A stretch of DNA of 64,000 nt from Clostridia bacterium (GTDB lineage: Bacteria > Bacillota > Clostridia > Oscillospirales > Acutalibacteraceae), in contig JAFQCH010000016.1 in assembly GCA_017416485.1 (NCBI GenBank), positions 186,001 to 250,000 of the forward strand, in the 5' to 3' direction. The notes under the pieces were generated by a model. It was not told the origin of the DNA. It made no database searches and worked only from the letters and a program-made list of their open reading frames with translations. Made by a program: the position numbers and the translations under genes. Positions within the stretch are counted from its first letter, which is position 1. Every line of letters begins with the position of its first letter. Below are positions 1 to 8,237 of the stretch, piece by piece.

Positions 1-1860
1 TCCGCATTCAAAACTGACTCGTTTGCGTCGTTTAAAGTCGGTCTTGCACGTTTTGAAATTCTGAACAACGAAAGCATTGCCGTGTTCGAGTGCAATAATC
101 AGTCAACTGTCAAATGGAGTAATATCATCAGAACCTGGAATGCAACACAGTCTTATGATCTGTATGACAGCAAAATGAACAAGATGGACAAGACGGTTGC
201 CGTCAACGGACAGAAGGGCACCATTCAGGTGCTTTTCGGTGAGGCATCCGATTGCACGGAGCATAATTTTGAATATTTCCTGTCCGAAACCGACAAGCAT
301 TACGGAAATTGTACCCTGTGCGGACGCACGTACACTGCAGAACACACCAAGGTTGATTCCTGCACAAAGGGCGAGGTGATCGTATGTGATTGCGGAATCA
401 GGGAAAAGGTTGTTGCACATACGATCAGACCACTCTCTGCTAAGAATCCTACCTGTGAACAGACCGGTATAAAAGAAGGATATTACAGATGTATTGTTGT
501 GACCTGCGGCAAGTATTTTGCTGATGCAGCAGGTACAATTGAAGTTGCAAAAGAAGATGTTATCATCCCTGTAAAGCACACGCTGAATTTTGTTCCTGCA
601 GAAGGTCCCGAATATCCGTCCTGTACTGACAACTGCATCCTGGCACACTACCACTGCTCCAAGTGTGAGCGCATGTTTGCTGATGAAAACGGTACAACCG
701 AGCTGACGGAAGCTGAGGTTTACTTTACCGGAGCGCATGATTTTGAATATTTCACCAACAAGTATCCCACTTGTGAGGATTACGGTGTGATTGAGCATAA
801 ATGGTGCCGCAACTGCAATCAGTATTTTGCACCCGACGGCAGCATCGGAAAGCAGGAGGATTTCTTTATCGAGCCCAACGGCCATACCTTCCCGCTGCTT
901 CACTTCACCTACAAGGCTGAAACCTGTGTGGACGGCGGTCACATGGAATACTATCAGTGTGAAGAATGCGAAAAGTATTTCTCGGATGCCGCTGCAGCCG
1001 AAGAACTGACAACAACCGAGGTTTTCTTCCCCTCTCTCGGCGGCCACACAATGGTATTTGTTGAAAAAATCGAACCCTCCTGCACAATGGGCGGTGCCGA
1101 AGCACATTATGAATGTTCCTACTGCGGTCTGCTGGCAGAAGATGCGGACGCAACGGTTGAGCTTGAAGAAAGTGATATTTACATTGCACCCAAAGGACAC
1201 ATGAGCCAGTACCGTGATGCGGTCGCACCCGATTGTGTCAATCCCGGTAATAAAGAGCATTATGTTTGCCTGAACTGCGGCGAAACCTTCACGGATGCAT
1301 CCTGCAGCACCTACTTTGATGCTGTGATTCCCGCACTCGGTCACACCCCGGGTACAGCCGTAAAGGAAAATGAAGTTGCCCCCGAATGCGAAACAGCCGG
1401 TTCTTATGATTCGGTCACATACTGCACGGTCTGCAACGCAGAGGCAAGCAGAGAAACCATCCCGGTTGCACCGCTGTATCATCCCGATGATTACATTTCC
1501 GTTGAAAACAAGGTGGAGGCTACCTGTACACAGGACGGCTCTTATGATGAGGTTTTGCGTTGTATGATCTGTCACGGTGAGCTCAGCTGTGTAAGCCACA
1601 CTGTTCCTGCACTCGGTCACAATTACGTGAACGGCAAATGCACCAACTGCGGTGAAAAGGAATATCTGCCCGGTGACGTGGATGGAACCGGCACCGTCAC
1701 AGCTGCAGACGCCAGACTGGCGCTGCGTGCTTCTGTTAGCCTTGAAGTTCTCGACGAAAAACAGCTTCTTTCTGCCGATGTAGACGGCATCGCAGGCGTC
1801 ACTGCAGCCGATGCCCGCCTGATTTTGAGAGCATCTGTCGGTCTGGAAACACTTTCATAA
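1..1860 (+). CDS. Secreted Cys-repeat protein with C-terminal dockerin-like domain (5' partial)
   Basis: The reading frame is open from the first base, so the true start lies upstream and 619 residues are visible. Most of the protein is eight or nine degenerate modules of about 50 residues. Each has a Cys-Thr/Glu pair, a CxxC knuckle followed by an aromatic residue (forms such as CSKCERMF and CEECEKYF) and often ends in GH. The last 65 residues are two copies of a calcium-loop plus helix unit (GDVDGTGTVTAAD and ADVDGIAGVTAAD, each followed by ARLxLRAS), typical of type I dockerin-like domains. Dockerins normally bind cohesins, but similar tails are common in gut Clostridia without cellulosomes, so complex formation is not shown. 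It is probably cell-surface or secreted; the signal peptide would lie outside the window. The next gene carries the same tail. No catalytic domain is recognised. Confidence 0.8.
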   Translation, partial: SAFKTDSFASFKVGLARFEILNNESIAVFECNNQSTVKWSNIIRTWNATQSYDLYDSKMNKMDKTVAVNGQKGTIQVLFGEASDCTEHNFEYFLSETDKHYGNCTLCGRTYTAEHTKVDSCTKGEVIVCDCGIREKVVAHTIRPLSAKNPTCEQTGIKEGYYRCIVVTCGKYFADAAGTIEVAKEDVIIPVKHTLNFVPAEGPEYPSCTDNCILAHYHCSKCERMFADENGTTELTEAEVYFTGAHDFEYFTNKYPTCEDYGVIEHKWCRNCNQYFAPDGSIGKQEDFFIEPNGHTFPLLHFTYKAETCVDGGHMEYYQCEECEKYFSDAAAAEELTTTEVFFPSLGGHTMVFVEKIEPSCTMGGAEAHYECSYCGLLAEDADATVELEESDIYIAPKGHMSQYRDAVAPDCVNPGNKEHYVCLNCGETFTDASCSTYFDAVIPALGHTPGTAVKENEVAPECETAGSYDSVTYCTVCNAEASRETIPVAPLYHPDDYISVENKVEATCTQDGSYDEVLRCMICHGELSCVSHTVPALGHNYVNGKCTNCGEKEYLPGDVDGTGTVTAADARLALRASVSLEVLDEKQLLSADVDGIAGVTAADARLILRASVGLETLS

Positions 1861-1873
1861 ATAAACTGCACAG

Positions 1874-1906
1874 CAGGCGCTCTTTTCGGAGTGCCTGTTT
1901 TTTTTT
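1874..1906 (+). terminator. Intrinsic terminator after the first dockerin gene
   Basis: A 9-bp stem (CAGGCGCTC with GAGTGCCTG, one G-U pair) with a six-base loop is followed directly by nine T residues, 13 bases after the stop codon. Confidence 0.9.
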
Positions 1907-1912
1907 GCTCAC

Positions 1913-1926
1913 CCTACAAATGTAGG
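1913..1926. repeat. Short palindrome CCTACAAATGTAGG, first copy
   Basis: A near-perfect 14-bp palindrome lies four bases upstream of the -35 box at 1931. A second copy, differing by one central base, is at 5229-5242 upstream of the SPFH gene, and both share the flanking CC...TT bases. The position suggests either an operator or the residue of a dispersed repeat; the sequence alone cannot separate these. Confidence 0.55.
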
Positions 1927-1930
1927 TTGT

Positions 1931-1958
1931 TTGACGGCATTATATTTTTTATTATATT
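1931..1958 (+). promoter_or_regulatory. Probable sigma-A promoter for the second dockerin gene
   Basis: TTGACG at 1931-1936 and TATATT at 1953-1958 are separated by 16 bp, about 50 bp upstream of the chosen start codon. The palindrome at 1913-1926 lies directly upstream. Confidence 0.6.
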
Positions 1959-2005
1959 ACTGTGTATCTCTATACCAAATTCATATGACCAAAGGAGAAC
2001 CAAGA

Positions 2006-4735
2006 ATGAAAAAACTATTCAGTATTTTACTTGCTTTTGTGCTTGCGGCAGGTGTGTTTGCGCCTGTCGGACTGTTGCCTGAAATGCCGAAAGCAGAAGC
2101 GGAAACAGCCCCCACCTGTACCCATTCACCTATTGAAATCAGTTCCTACGCTGATCTCAATAATTTTCTGCGTCAGGCTTACAACGGCATGGTGCTGCAG
2201 CTGACAGCCGACATCACGCTTACAAACCCCACCTATGACATCACCATTGAGCCCGATATGTACAACTTTGAAGTTGTGCTTGACCTGAACGGCCACGACA
2301 TCACCATCACAGGCGCCAACAGCTCTAACGGCCTGTTTTATCTGTGCTGTCCCAATTCCTCCTTCCACATCATGAACAGCGCTTATAAATTCAACAACAT
2401 CAGCGGCACCACTTCCGTTATCAAAACGGATCTGAGCGCAGAGGGCATTGTCAATCTGAACAACAGCACGGCATCCTGCTATATTTACCCCGGCATTTCC
2501 CTGCAGGGCAGCACAAGCGATGCTCTTGTGAAACTGTATAAATTTGAAGAATTCATGATGTACGGATCCGACATCACCGTTACCGATGCAAGCTCCTATG
2601 CAGACTGCATTGCTTTCTATAATGGCTCTCTCGACGGCAGCAATGTCATTGCACTCAACAAAGCAAACCTCACCGCCAAAAAGGGCGACTGCATTGATCT
2701 TCGCGGGGCGGGCAAATTTACTGCGAACAGCTACGACACATTTGTGCTGAATCATGTTATGCTCAATGTCAATGATGACAATGCCTATGCCATCAATCTC
2801 AGTGATGCAAAGAACGCAGACTCCACGGTGAAGATAGGAAAGCTGAGTATGGATCCCGACCGTGTCAATGTTGAAGTCGACAATCCGTATTACGGCCTCA
2901 GCTATCACAGCGGCCTCATCCAGGATATTTACAGCGGCAACAGTGTGTATTTCTATAACAGCAAGCTGATGAACACGGAAACCATGTGCTCCCACAGCAG
3001 CCGTGAAAATGTTTTCACCTGTTCTGTTAAAAACGGACACATCTTTATGTGCAGCACCTGCAAGTGTGACTATTATATCTCTCCGCACGCAAGAAAGACC
3101 TACCTGGCACCCACTGCCACAGCCGAAGGCAACACTGCCGGTGAAGCCTGCAATGCCTGCGGCTATATGAATTATTATAAGCTTCCTGCCGAAAGCATGG
3201 TCGATCCCTTCACCAAAGTGCAGGAGGTCGCATCCTGGGCATCTCTTGCCAATGCAGTTGCGGTTTCTCATCCGACCACAATCAGACTGAAGAACGATAT
3301 TGTTGTTGAAGATGATGACAATTCCTATACCCTGACCCCCAAAACAAGAGGCAATCTTGTTATTGACCTGAACGGTTACAACCTGATCGTAAATTCCAAC
3401 AAAACAAAGTATCTCTTTGCCCTTTCCTATGCAAAAACCGGTTATCTCGGCACAAATCTTTCCATCGTCAGCACCACAGATGTAGGTGGCGGCAATGTCA
3501 TTTTTAACACAACGCAGAAAAATGCTGCTGTTGTAAGACTTGCTCACAAGGCAAACAGCTTTTCTGCTATCCGTGTCGGTGTCATTCTGGGCTCTGACAC
3601 AGATTCTTCGCTGAATACCACAGAGGCCTACGCACAGACCTATGCCATTGATGTTACTGCAGCACACAAGCTCAACATCTATACTGCAAATGTTTACAAC
3701 TACAAGCAGAACGGTACTGCCATAAGATTTGTAGTTAATGCAGCAGATACATTCAAAAATACAACGGTCAGAATTTACCGTTCCGCCTTCGAGTTCAACA
3801 CCTTCGGTCTTGATTTTGATAACAGCGTTGCAATGACGGCAACAGCCTTCGGTGATTTCACAATTTCCAACAACAACTACTTCACTCCTTTGAATTCCAC
3901 CGCAAGTGTTCTGGACATCAACGGATCTTCAAACACAATAACACTTGCCGATATTGTTGATACCGATTTCCATTTCGTTGACGGTACATATTCCGTATCG
4001 CCTGATAAAGTTATTGCTTACAGCAATTTTGACACCGGTAAGGAATATTATACAAAGTGGAGATGGAATTCCAGCAATCAGTGTGAACACGAAGAATTTG
4101 TAAACGTGCTGTCTGCTGTTTTCGGACATTATCGTTATTGCACAAGATGCAAAAAGGGTTTTGCTGAAGATCATACAATTGTTCTTGATACTGACAAGTC
4201 AACAGATGCCGACCACGAAAATGACGGCATCAGATACTACTATTGCGCAAATGAAAACTGCGGCTATACCGAAAGCATTGTAGATCCGGCAATCGGCCAT
4301 TATCCGGAAACCGATGACGAAGGCGAGGATATTATCATCCGCAAAAAGGCCGCAACCTGCTGTGAATCAGGCGTAGCAGCAGATTATTATGTTTGCGGCT
4401 ATTGCCGTGAATACATCCTTCTTGAAACCGGTGCAATTGTTGACGAAAGTGATGTTGTTCTTCCCCGTGACGAGAATGCACACACCTTTGAAAACGGCAC
4501 CTGCATCCATTGCGGTCAGGCAGGACAGGCCGAAGAATTCATGAAGGGTGATGTTGACGGCAACGGTAAAGTTGATGCTGGCGATGCAAGACTTGCGCTT
4601 CGTGCATCCGTCGGGCTTGATACGCTCAATGATGTTCAGCAAAAAGCTGCCGATGTGGATGGCAGAGTCGGTGTTTCTTCTTCCGATGCACGCCTGATTC
4701 TTCGTGTTTCGGTCGGACTTGAAGCCTTTAATTAA
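2006..4735 (+). CDS. Secreted beta-helix-like protein with dockerin-like tail
   Basis: A 909-residue protein. The start is placed at 2006 because AAAGGAG at 1991-1997 is well spaced and a signal peptide follows (MKKLFSILLAFVLAAG, likely cleaved near AEA-ETA). Two long stretches (about residues 45-330 and 400-690) each open with an 'ASL/ADLNN...' segment and contain recurrent short strands rich in N, D, I and V, as in right-handed parallel beta-helix or pectate-lyase-like folds. They look like an internal duplication. CxxC-containing modules resembling those of the preceding protein follow each half. The last 65 residues form a two-unit dockerin-like domain (GDVDGNGKVDAGD and ADVDGRVGVSSSD). 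Likely role: surface adhesion or polysaccharide handling, by inference. No catalytic residues are identified. Confidence 0.8.
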   Translation: MKKLFSILLAFVLAAGVFAPVGLLPEMPKAEAETAPTCTHSPIEISSYADLNNFLRQAYNGMVLQLTADITLTNPTYDITIEPDMYNFEVVLDLNGHDITITGANSSNGLFYLCCPNSSFHIMNSAYKFNNISGTTSVIKTDLSAEGIVNLNNSTASCYIYPGISLQGSTSDALVKLYKFEEFMMYGSDITVTDASSYADCIAFYNGSLDGSNVIALNKANLTAKKGDCIDLRGAGKFTANSYDTFVLNHVMLNVNDDNAYAINLSDAKNADSTVKIGKLSMDPDRVNVEVDNPYYGLSYHSGLIQDIYSGNSVYFYNSKLMNTETMCSHSSRENVFTCSVKNGHIFMCSTCKCDYYISPHARKTYLAPTATAEGNTAGEACNACGYMNYYKLPAESMVDPFTKVQEVASWASLANAVAVSHPTTIRLKNDIVVEDDDNSYTLTPKTRGNLVIDLNGYNLIVNSNKTKYLFALSYAKTGYLGTNLSIVSTTDVGGGNVIFNTTQKNAAVVRLAHKANSFSAIRVGVILGSDTDSSLNTTEAYAQTYAIDVTAAHKLNIYTANVYNYKQNGTAIRFVVNAADTFKNTTVRIYRSAFEFNTFGLDFDNSVAMTATAFGDFTISNNNYFTPLNSTASVLDINGSSNTITLADIVDTDFHFVDGTYSVSPDKVIAYSNFDTGKEYYTKWRWNSSNQCEHEEFVNVLSAVFGHYRYCTRCKKGFAEDHTIVLDTDKSTDADHENDGIRYYYCANENCGYTESIVDPAIGHYPETDDEGEDIIIRKKAATCCESGVAADYYVCGYCREYILLETGAIVDESDVVLPRDENAHTFENGTCIHCGQAGQAEEFMKGDVDGNGKVDAGDARLALRASVGLDTLNDVQQKAADVDGRVGVSSSDARLILRVSVGLEAFN

Positions 4736-4747
4736 AATGCAAATACA

Positions 4748-4795
4748 AACAATGGTCGTCAGCCGATTGCGAGGTTGACGACCATTGTTTTTTTA
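4748..4795 (+). terminator. Intrinsic terminator after second dockerin gene
   Basis: A perfect 17-bp inverted repeat (arms 4748-4764 and 4773-4789) with an eight-base loop is followed by a run of T residues. Confidence 0.93.
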
Positions 4796-4818
4796 CTTTA
4801 TAGGAAACTGCGTTTCCA

Positions 4819-5094
4819 TAGGGTGACGGATATAATCCGAACCCGTTTTTTACAGGCAGATTTCCGCCGATACTTCGTTAAAATCCTCGAAAATCCACAA
4901 AGGATTTTCTGCGTTTTGTGCCTCGTCTCGTCAAAAATCCTCACTGTAAAAAATCTTCGACCCGAAGACGAGGTATTTTTATTGGATTTTTGGGGTTGAA
5001 ACCGCAGGAAGGCTGTCGCCTTTCAAGGGTGAAACGCCGAAAAGACTTAAAAATAGCCGTTTTCGGGCGGGTTCGGATTATATCCGTCACCCTA
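4819..5094. mobile_element. MITE-like element with 27-bp perfect terminal inverted repeats
   Basis: The ends at 4819-4845 and 5068-5094 are exact reverse complements over 27 bp, starting TAGGGTGACGGATATAATCC and ending with its complement, and identity stops abruptly on both sides. The outermost bases are TA at each end, as expected for a TA target duplication of Tc1/mariner or IS630-type elements. The 276-bp element has no convincing ORF, transposase or ribosome site, so it would be non-autonomous. The interior contains several short palindromic stretches. Confidence 0.75.
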
Positions 5095-5305
5095 AAGCAA
5101 AAAAGATTGTATGTCCCGCCGAACGCCCGCTGCGCGTGCTCGGCGATGGACGAATCGAAAACGGTCGCCGCGATACGGCGAAGCCGTTTTCTTGCACAAA
5201 AATACGCAAGATTTTTATAAGAGGCAACCCTACAATTGTAGGTTCATTGTTTTTATAAATAATAATAAAATGTAATTGTATTATTAAATTTAAGGAGAGA
5301 TTTAT
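5095..5305. other. Gene-free stretch with secondary-structure potential
   Basis: No supported gene is seen. The stretch contains a GC-rich imperfect hairpin around 5117-5147 (CGCCGA ... TCGGCG), an A+T-rich leader and the second copy of the 14-bp palindrome at 5229-5242. I could not assign a confident promoter for the downstream SPFH gene. Confidence 0.4.
5229..5242. repeat. Short palindrome CCTACAATTGTAGG, second copy
   Basis: A perfect 14-bp palindrome located 64 bp upstream of the SPFH start codon. It differs by a single base from the copy at 1913-1926 and has the same orientation of flanking sequence relative to the downstream gene. Confidence 0.55.
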
Positions 5306-6709
5306 ATGGGTCTTATCAAAGCCGGCATCGGTGCACTCGGTGGCGTTCTTGCCGATCAATGGAAAGAGTTTTTCACTTGCGATTCTATCAGTGAAGAAGT
5401 TCTGATTGTAAAGGGACAGAAAAATGTTTCGGGTCGTTCTTCCAATACAAAGGGACATGACAATGTTATTTCCAACGGCTCAGGCATTGTTGTTGCAGAC
5501 GGCCAGTGTATGATTATTGTTGAACAGGGCAAGGTTGTGGAATTCTGTGCCGAGCCCGGTCAGTTTACTTATGATACATCTTCCGAGCCTTCGATCTTTA
5601 CAGGTAAGCTCGGCGATGCCATCAAGGAAAGTTTCAAAGCTGTCGGTAAGAGATTCACATTCGGTGGAGATGCTGCAAAGGATCAGCGGGTCTATTATTT
5701 CAACACCAAAGAAATTACAGGCAATATGTTCGGAACCAAATCTCCCATTCCGTTCAGAGTTATCATTGATGAACGCCGTGGAATTGATTATGACATAACG
5801 CTTCGCTGCAACGGTATGTTCACATTCAAAATTGTTGATCCGCTGCTTCTTTATACTGCCGTTGCAGGCAATATTGCAGATGAATACAGAAAAGAAAGCC
5901 TGATGGAACACCTGAAGTCAGACTTCCTGAATGCTCTGCAACCTGCTTTTGCAAGACTTTCCGAAATGGGCCTTCGATACAGCTCTATTCCCGCACATAC
6001 AATGGAACTGTGCGACGAAATGAACAGAATTCTGACTTCAAAATGGCAGCAGGGCAGAGGTCTTACCCTTGTAGATGTCACCTTCAACGCTCTGAATGCC
6101 CCCAAGGAAGACGAAGACGAAATTCAGAGAATCAAGAAGTCCATCATCATGTCCGATCCGATGCTTGCCGGCGGATATCAGACTACCGGCATGACAGATG
6201 CAGCAATGAGCGCCGCAAATAATCCCAACGGTGCGGTCAATGCTTTTATGGGCATGGGTATGGCAGGCAATATGATGGGCAACACCGCGCAGCTGTTCCA
6301 GCAGGGAATGCAGCAACAGCAGTATCAGGCGCAGCAACAGCCGGCAGCACCTGCGGCAGATGGCTGGAAGTGTTCCTGCGGTGCTACCGCAACAGGCAAT
6401 TTCTGCCCCAACTGCGGCAACAAAAAGCCTGCACCGCAGGGAAGCTGGAAATGCGCCTGCGGAGCCGATGTAAACGGTAACTTCTGTCCCAATTGCGGCA
6501 ATAAGAAGCCTGAACAGGCACAAGGCTGGACCTGTGCTTGCGGCAGTGTCAATCAGGGCAGGTTCTGCATGAACTGCGGCAGCAAAAAGCCCGAAGGTGC
6601 ACCGCTTTACAAGTGCGACAAGTGTGGCTGGCAACCCGAAGATCCTCACAATCCTCCCAAGTTCTGTATGAACTGCGGTGACATTTTTGATGAATCAGAC
6701 AAATCATAA
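5306..6709 (+). CDS. SPFH/flotillin-like protein with C-terminal zinc ribbons (YdjI-like)
   Basis: A 467-residue protein with AAGGAGAGA just upstream of the ATG. Residues about 20-290 match the SPFH (band 7) domain of the YdjI-like family, including a GSGIVVADGQ-type segment early in the domain. After a Gln/Met-rich linker there are four zinc ribbons (three WxCxCG ... FCxNCG units, then CDKCG ... FCMNCG). In Bacillus, YdjI is a flotillin-like cytoplasmic protein that works with YdjG and YdjH and with the phage-shock protein PspA at the membrane. Here it heads a gene run containing YdjG-like and TPM proteins, so a similar membrane-surveillance role is inferred. No pspA is adjacent. Confidence 0.85.
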   Translation: MGLIKAGIGALGGVLADQWKEFFTCDSISEEVLIVKGQKNVSGRSSNTKGHDNVISNGSGIVVADGQCMIIVEQGKVVEFCAEPGQFTYDTSSEPSIFTGKLGDAIKESFKAVGKRFTFGGDAAKDQRVYYFNTKEITGNMFGTKSPIPFRVIIDERRGIDYDITLRCNGMFTFKIVDPLLLYTAVAGNIADEYRKESLMEHLKSDFLNALQPAFARLSEMGLRYSSIPAHTMELCDEMNRILTSKWQQGRGLTLVDVTFNALNAPKEDEDEIQRIKKSIIMSDPMLAGGYQTTGMTDAAMSAANNPNGAVNAFMGMGMAGNMMGNTAQLFQQGMQQQQYQAQQQPAAPAADGWKCSCGATATGNFCPNCGNKKPAPQGSWKCACGADVNGNFCPNCGNKKPEQAQGWTCACGSVNQGRFCMNCGSKKPEGAPLYKCDKCGWQPEDPHNPPKFCMNCGDIFDESDKS

Positions 6710-6733
6710 TCATTTAAAAAGGAGAACATAAAA

Positions 6734-7693
6734 ATGGGACTTTTTGATAAGAAATTCTGCGATATCTGCGGAGAAAAAATCGGTTTGCTCGGCAACAAGA
6801 AGCTCGAAGACGGCAATATGTGCAAGGATTGCGCAAAAAAGCTTTCTCCGTTCTGCGACGACAGAAGACATTCCACCCTTGAAACCATCAAGCAGCATCT
6901 TGCCTACCGTGAAGAAAACAAGAATGTTCTTCGTGCCTTCAGCCCTATGATTACAATTGACGGTGATTCGAGAAATATTTATGTCGATACCGCCAAAGGA
7001 AACTTTGTTGTTTCTTCCAACAAGCCCGGCAATTGGGATAACGAAAACCCTGATGTCATTCCGATTTCCGCAATCACCTCGCTGACACTTGACATTGATG
7101 AAGACAAGGATGAAATCTATTATAAGGATGCACAGGGCAACAATCAGAGCTATGTGCCTGCAAGATATGAATACTATTACAATTTCACTCTGAAATTCCT
7201 TGTCAACACTCCGTGGTTTGATGATTTCAATGTTCGTCTGAATAATTTCCGTGTTGCAAATATGGGTTCTCCCGAATACAACCGCTATCAGCAGCTGGCA
7301 CAGCAGGCAATGAATGCTCTCGGAGTCGGACAGATGCCGATGAACGGCGGTATGGGTATGAATATGGGCTATCAGCAGCCTATGGGACAGTCCGCATACG
7401 GACAGCCGATGGGGTACGGACAGGCGCCTGTGGGATATGGACAGCAACCCATGGGATATGCACAACAGCCGATGGGATATGCTCAGCAGACCATGGGACA
7501 GCCTGCATATCAGCAGTCGATGGGATATAATCAGGCTCCTCAGCAGGGTTACCAGCAGCCCATGGGGTACAATCAGGCTCCCCGGCAGAAAGCCCCTGCA
7601 AGCATGGACGGTGCATGGTTCTGTCCCTCCTGCGGTGCAAATAATGCAGGCGGCAACTTCTGCCAGGCTTGCGGTACACGCAAAAACGGTTAA
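6734..7693 (+). CDS. DUF4428-like protein with Gln/Gly/Tyr repeats and zinc ribbon
   Basis: A 319-residue protein starting 24 bp after the SPFH gene with a GGAG site. The N-terminus has two Cys pairs (CDIC and CKDC) as in DUF4428 zinc domains. Residues about 60-180 form a compact beta-rich domain. Residues about 205-290 are low complexity, built on QPMGY-type repeats, and the C-terminus is another zinc ribbon (FCPSCG ... FCQACG). No enzyme signature is seen. The repeat region resembles flexible or phase-separating linkers. Its position suggests it is an adaptor in the SPFH complex, by inference. Confidence 0.7.
   Translation: MGLFDKKFCDICGEKIGLLGNKKLEDGNMCKDCAKKLSPFCDDRRHSTLETIKQHLAYREENKNVLRAFSPMITIDGDSRNIYVDTAKGNFVVSSNKPGNWDNENPDVIPISAITSLTLDIDEDKDEIYYKDAQGNNQSYVPARYEYYYNFTLKFLVNTPWFDDFNVRLNNFRVANMGSPEYNRYQQLAQQAMNALGVGQMPMNGGMGMNMGYQQPMGQSAYGQPMGYGQAPVGYGQQPMGYAQQPMGYAQQTMGQPAYQQSMGYNQAPQQGYQQPMGYNQAPRQKAPASMDGAWFCPSCGANNAGGNFCQACGTRKNG
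7375..7590 (+). repeat. Degenerate in-frame repeats encoding QPMGY-type motifs
   Basis: About nine imperfect units around 'cagccgatgggata' encode [19 protein letters not shown] and related pentads within the DUF4428-like gene. The copies are diverged at third positions, so this is an old protein repeat rather than a fresh slippage tract. Confidence 0.7.
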
Positions 7694-7695
7694 TA

Positions 7696-8226
7696 ATGCA
7701 CCCGAAAAAAATGAGAATCATAATTATAACAGCCGTTCTTATTGCAGTAATCGCAATAGCGGCAGCTGTTATCTGCATTGCAAAACCGAAAACGAAACAC
7801 AATATTCTTGATGGTCCCGGCATGGAACGTCAACCGCATGATTATATCAATGCCTGTTCGTATTCAAGCAGTGGCGGTATGGACGGCGGCTATGAGCACA
7901 TTGAGCTGAAGGAACAGCCCGACGGAACGGTGTTGTTTACTTATTCTTGCTGTCCTTATAACGGAGCAGAAGAAGAAGCGGTCGAAAAAAACTTTCCTGA
8001 CCGCAGTGTGTTTGAGCCGATTGCAGCCGTTTGTGAACATACAGGCGTGCTTACATGGGGAGAACTTGCTGATTCTGAACTGATTCTGCTCGATGTTCCG
8101 GTGACCGGAATTTCATTTACCTTTTTTGATTCAGAGCAATACAGTGTCAATGATACTAAAAGTCTGCCCGAAAAAGGAAACAGTTTGTTTTCTGATATTT
8201 ACAATTATCTGATTTCACTTAAATAA
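7696..8226 (+). CDS. Small single-pass membrane protein of unknown function
   Basis: A 176-residue protein whose ATG lies two bases after the previous stop codon, suggesting translational coupling; there is no clear separate ribosome site. Residues about 5-32 form one hydrophobic segment (IIIITAVLIAVIAIAAAVICIA) after a short basic N-terminus, followed by an acidic extracytoplasmic domain with two Cys residues. I recognise no family. A start at the internal ATG at 7711 is also possible. It sits inside the SPFH/zinc-ribbon/TPM run and is presumably a membrane partner. Confidence 0.65.
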   Translation: MHPKKMRIIIITAVLIAVIAIAAAVICIAKPKTKHNILDGPGMERQPHDYINACSYSSSGGMDGGYEHIELKEQPDGTVLFTYSCCPYNGAEEEAVEKNFPDRSVFEPIAAVCEHTGVLTWGELADSELILLDVPVTGISFTFFDSEQYSVNDTKSLPEKGNSLFSDIYNYLISLK

Positions 8227-8237
8227 GGAGTGAGAAA

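Noticed and set aside
103..1620. Long antisense open frame opposite the first dockerin gene
   Set aside because: No ribosome site, composition of a mirror frame, and the plus strand has a clear Cys-repeat/dockerin product.
7375..7590. CRISPR-like repeats
   Set aside because: Repeats are in-frame, diverged, and encode a protein linker; there are no unique spacers or cas genes. No CRISPR array was seen anywhere.
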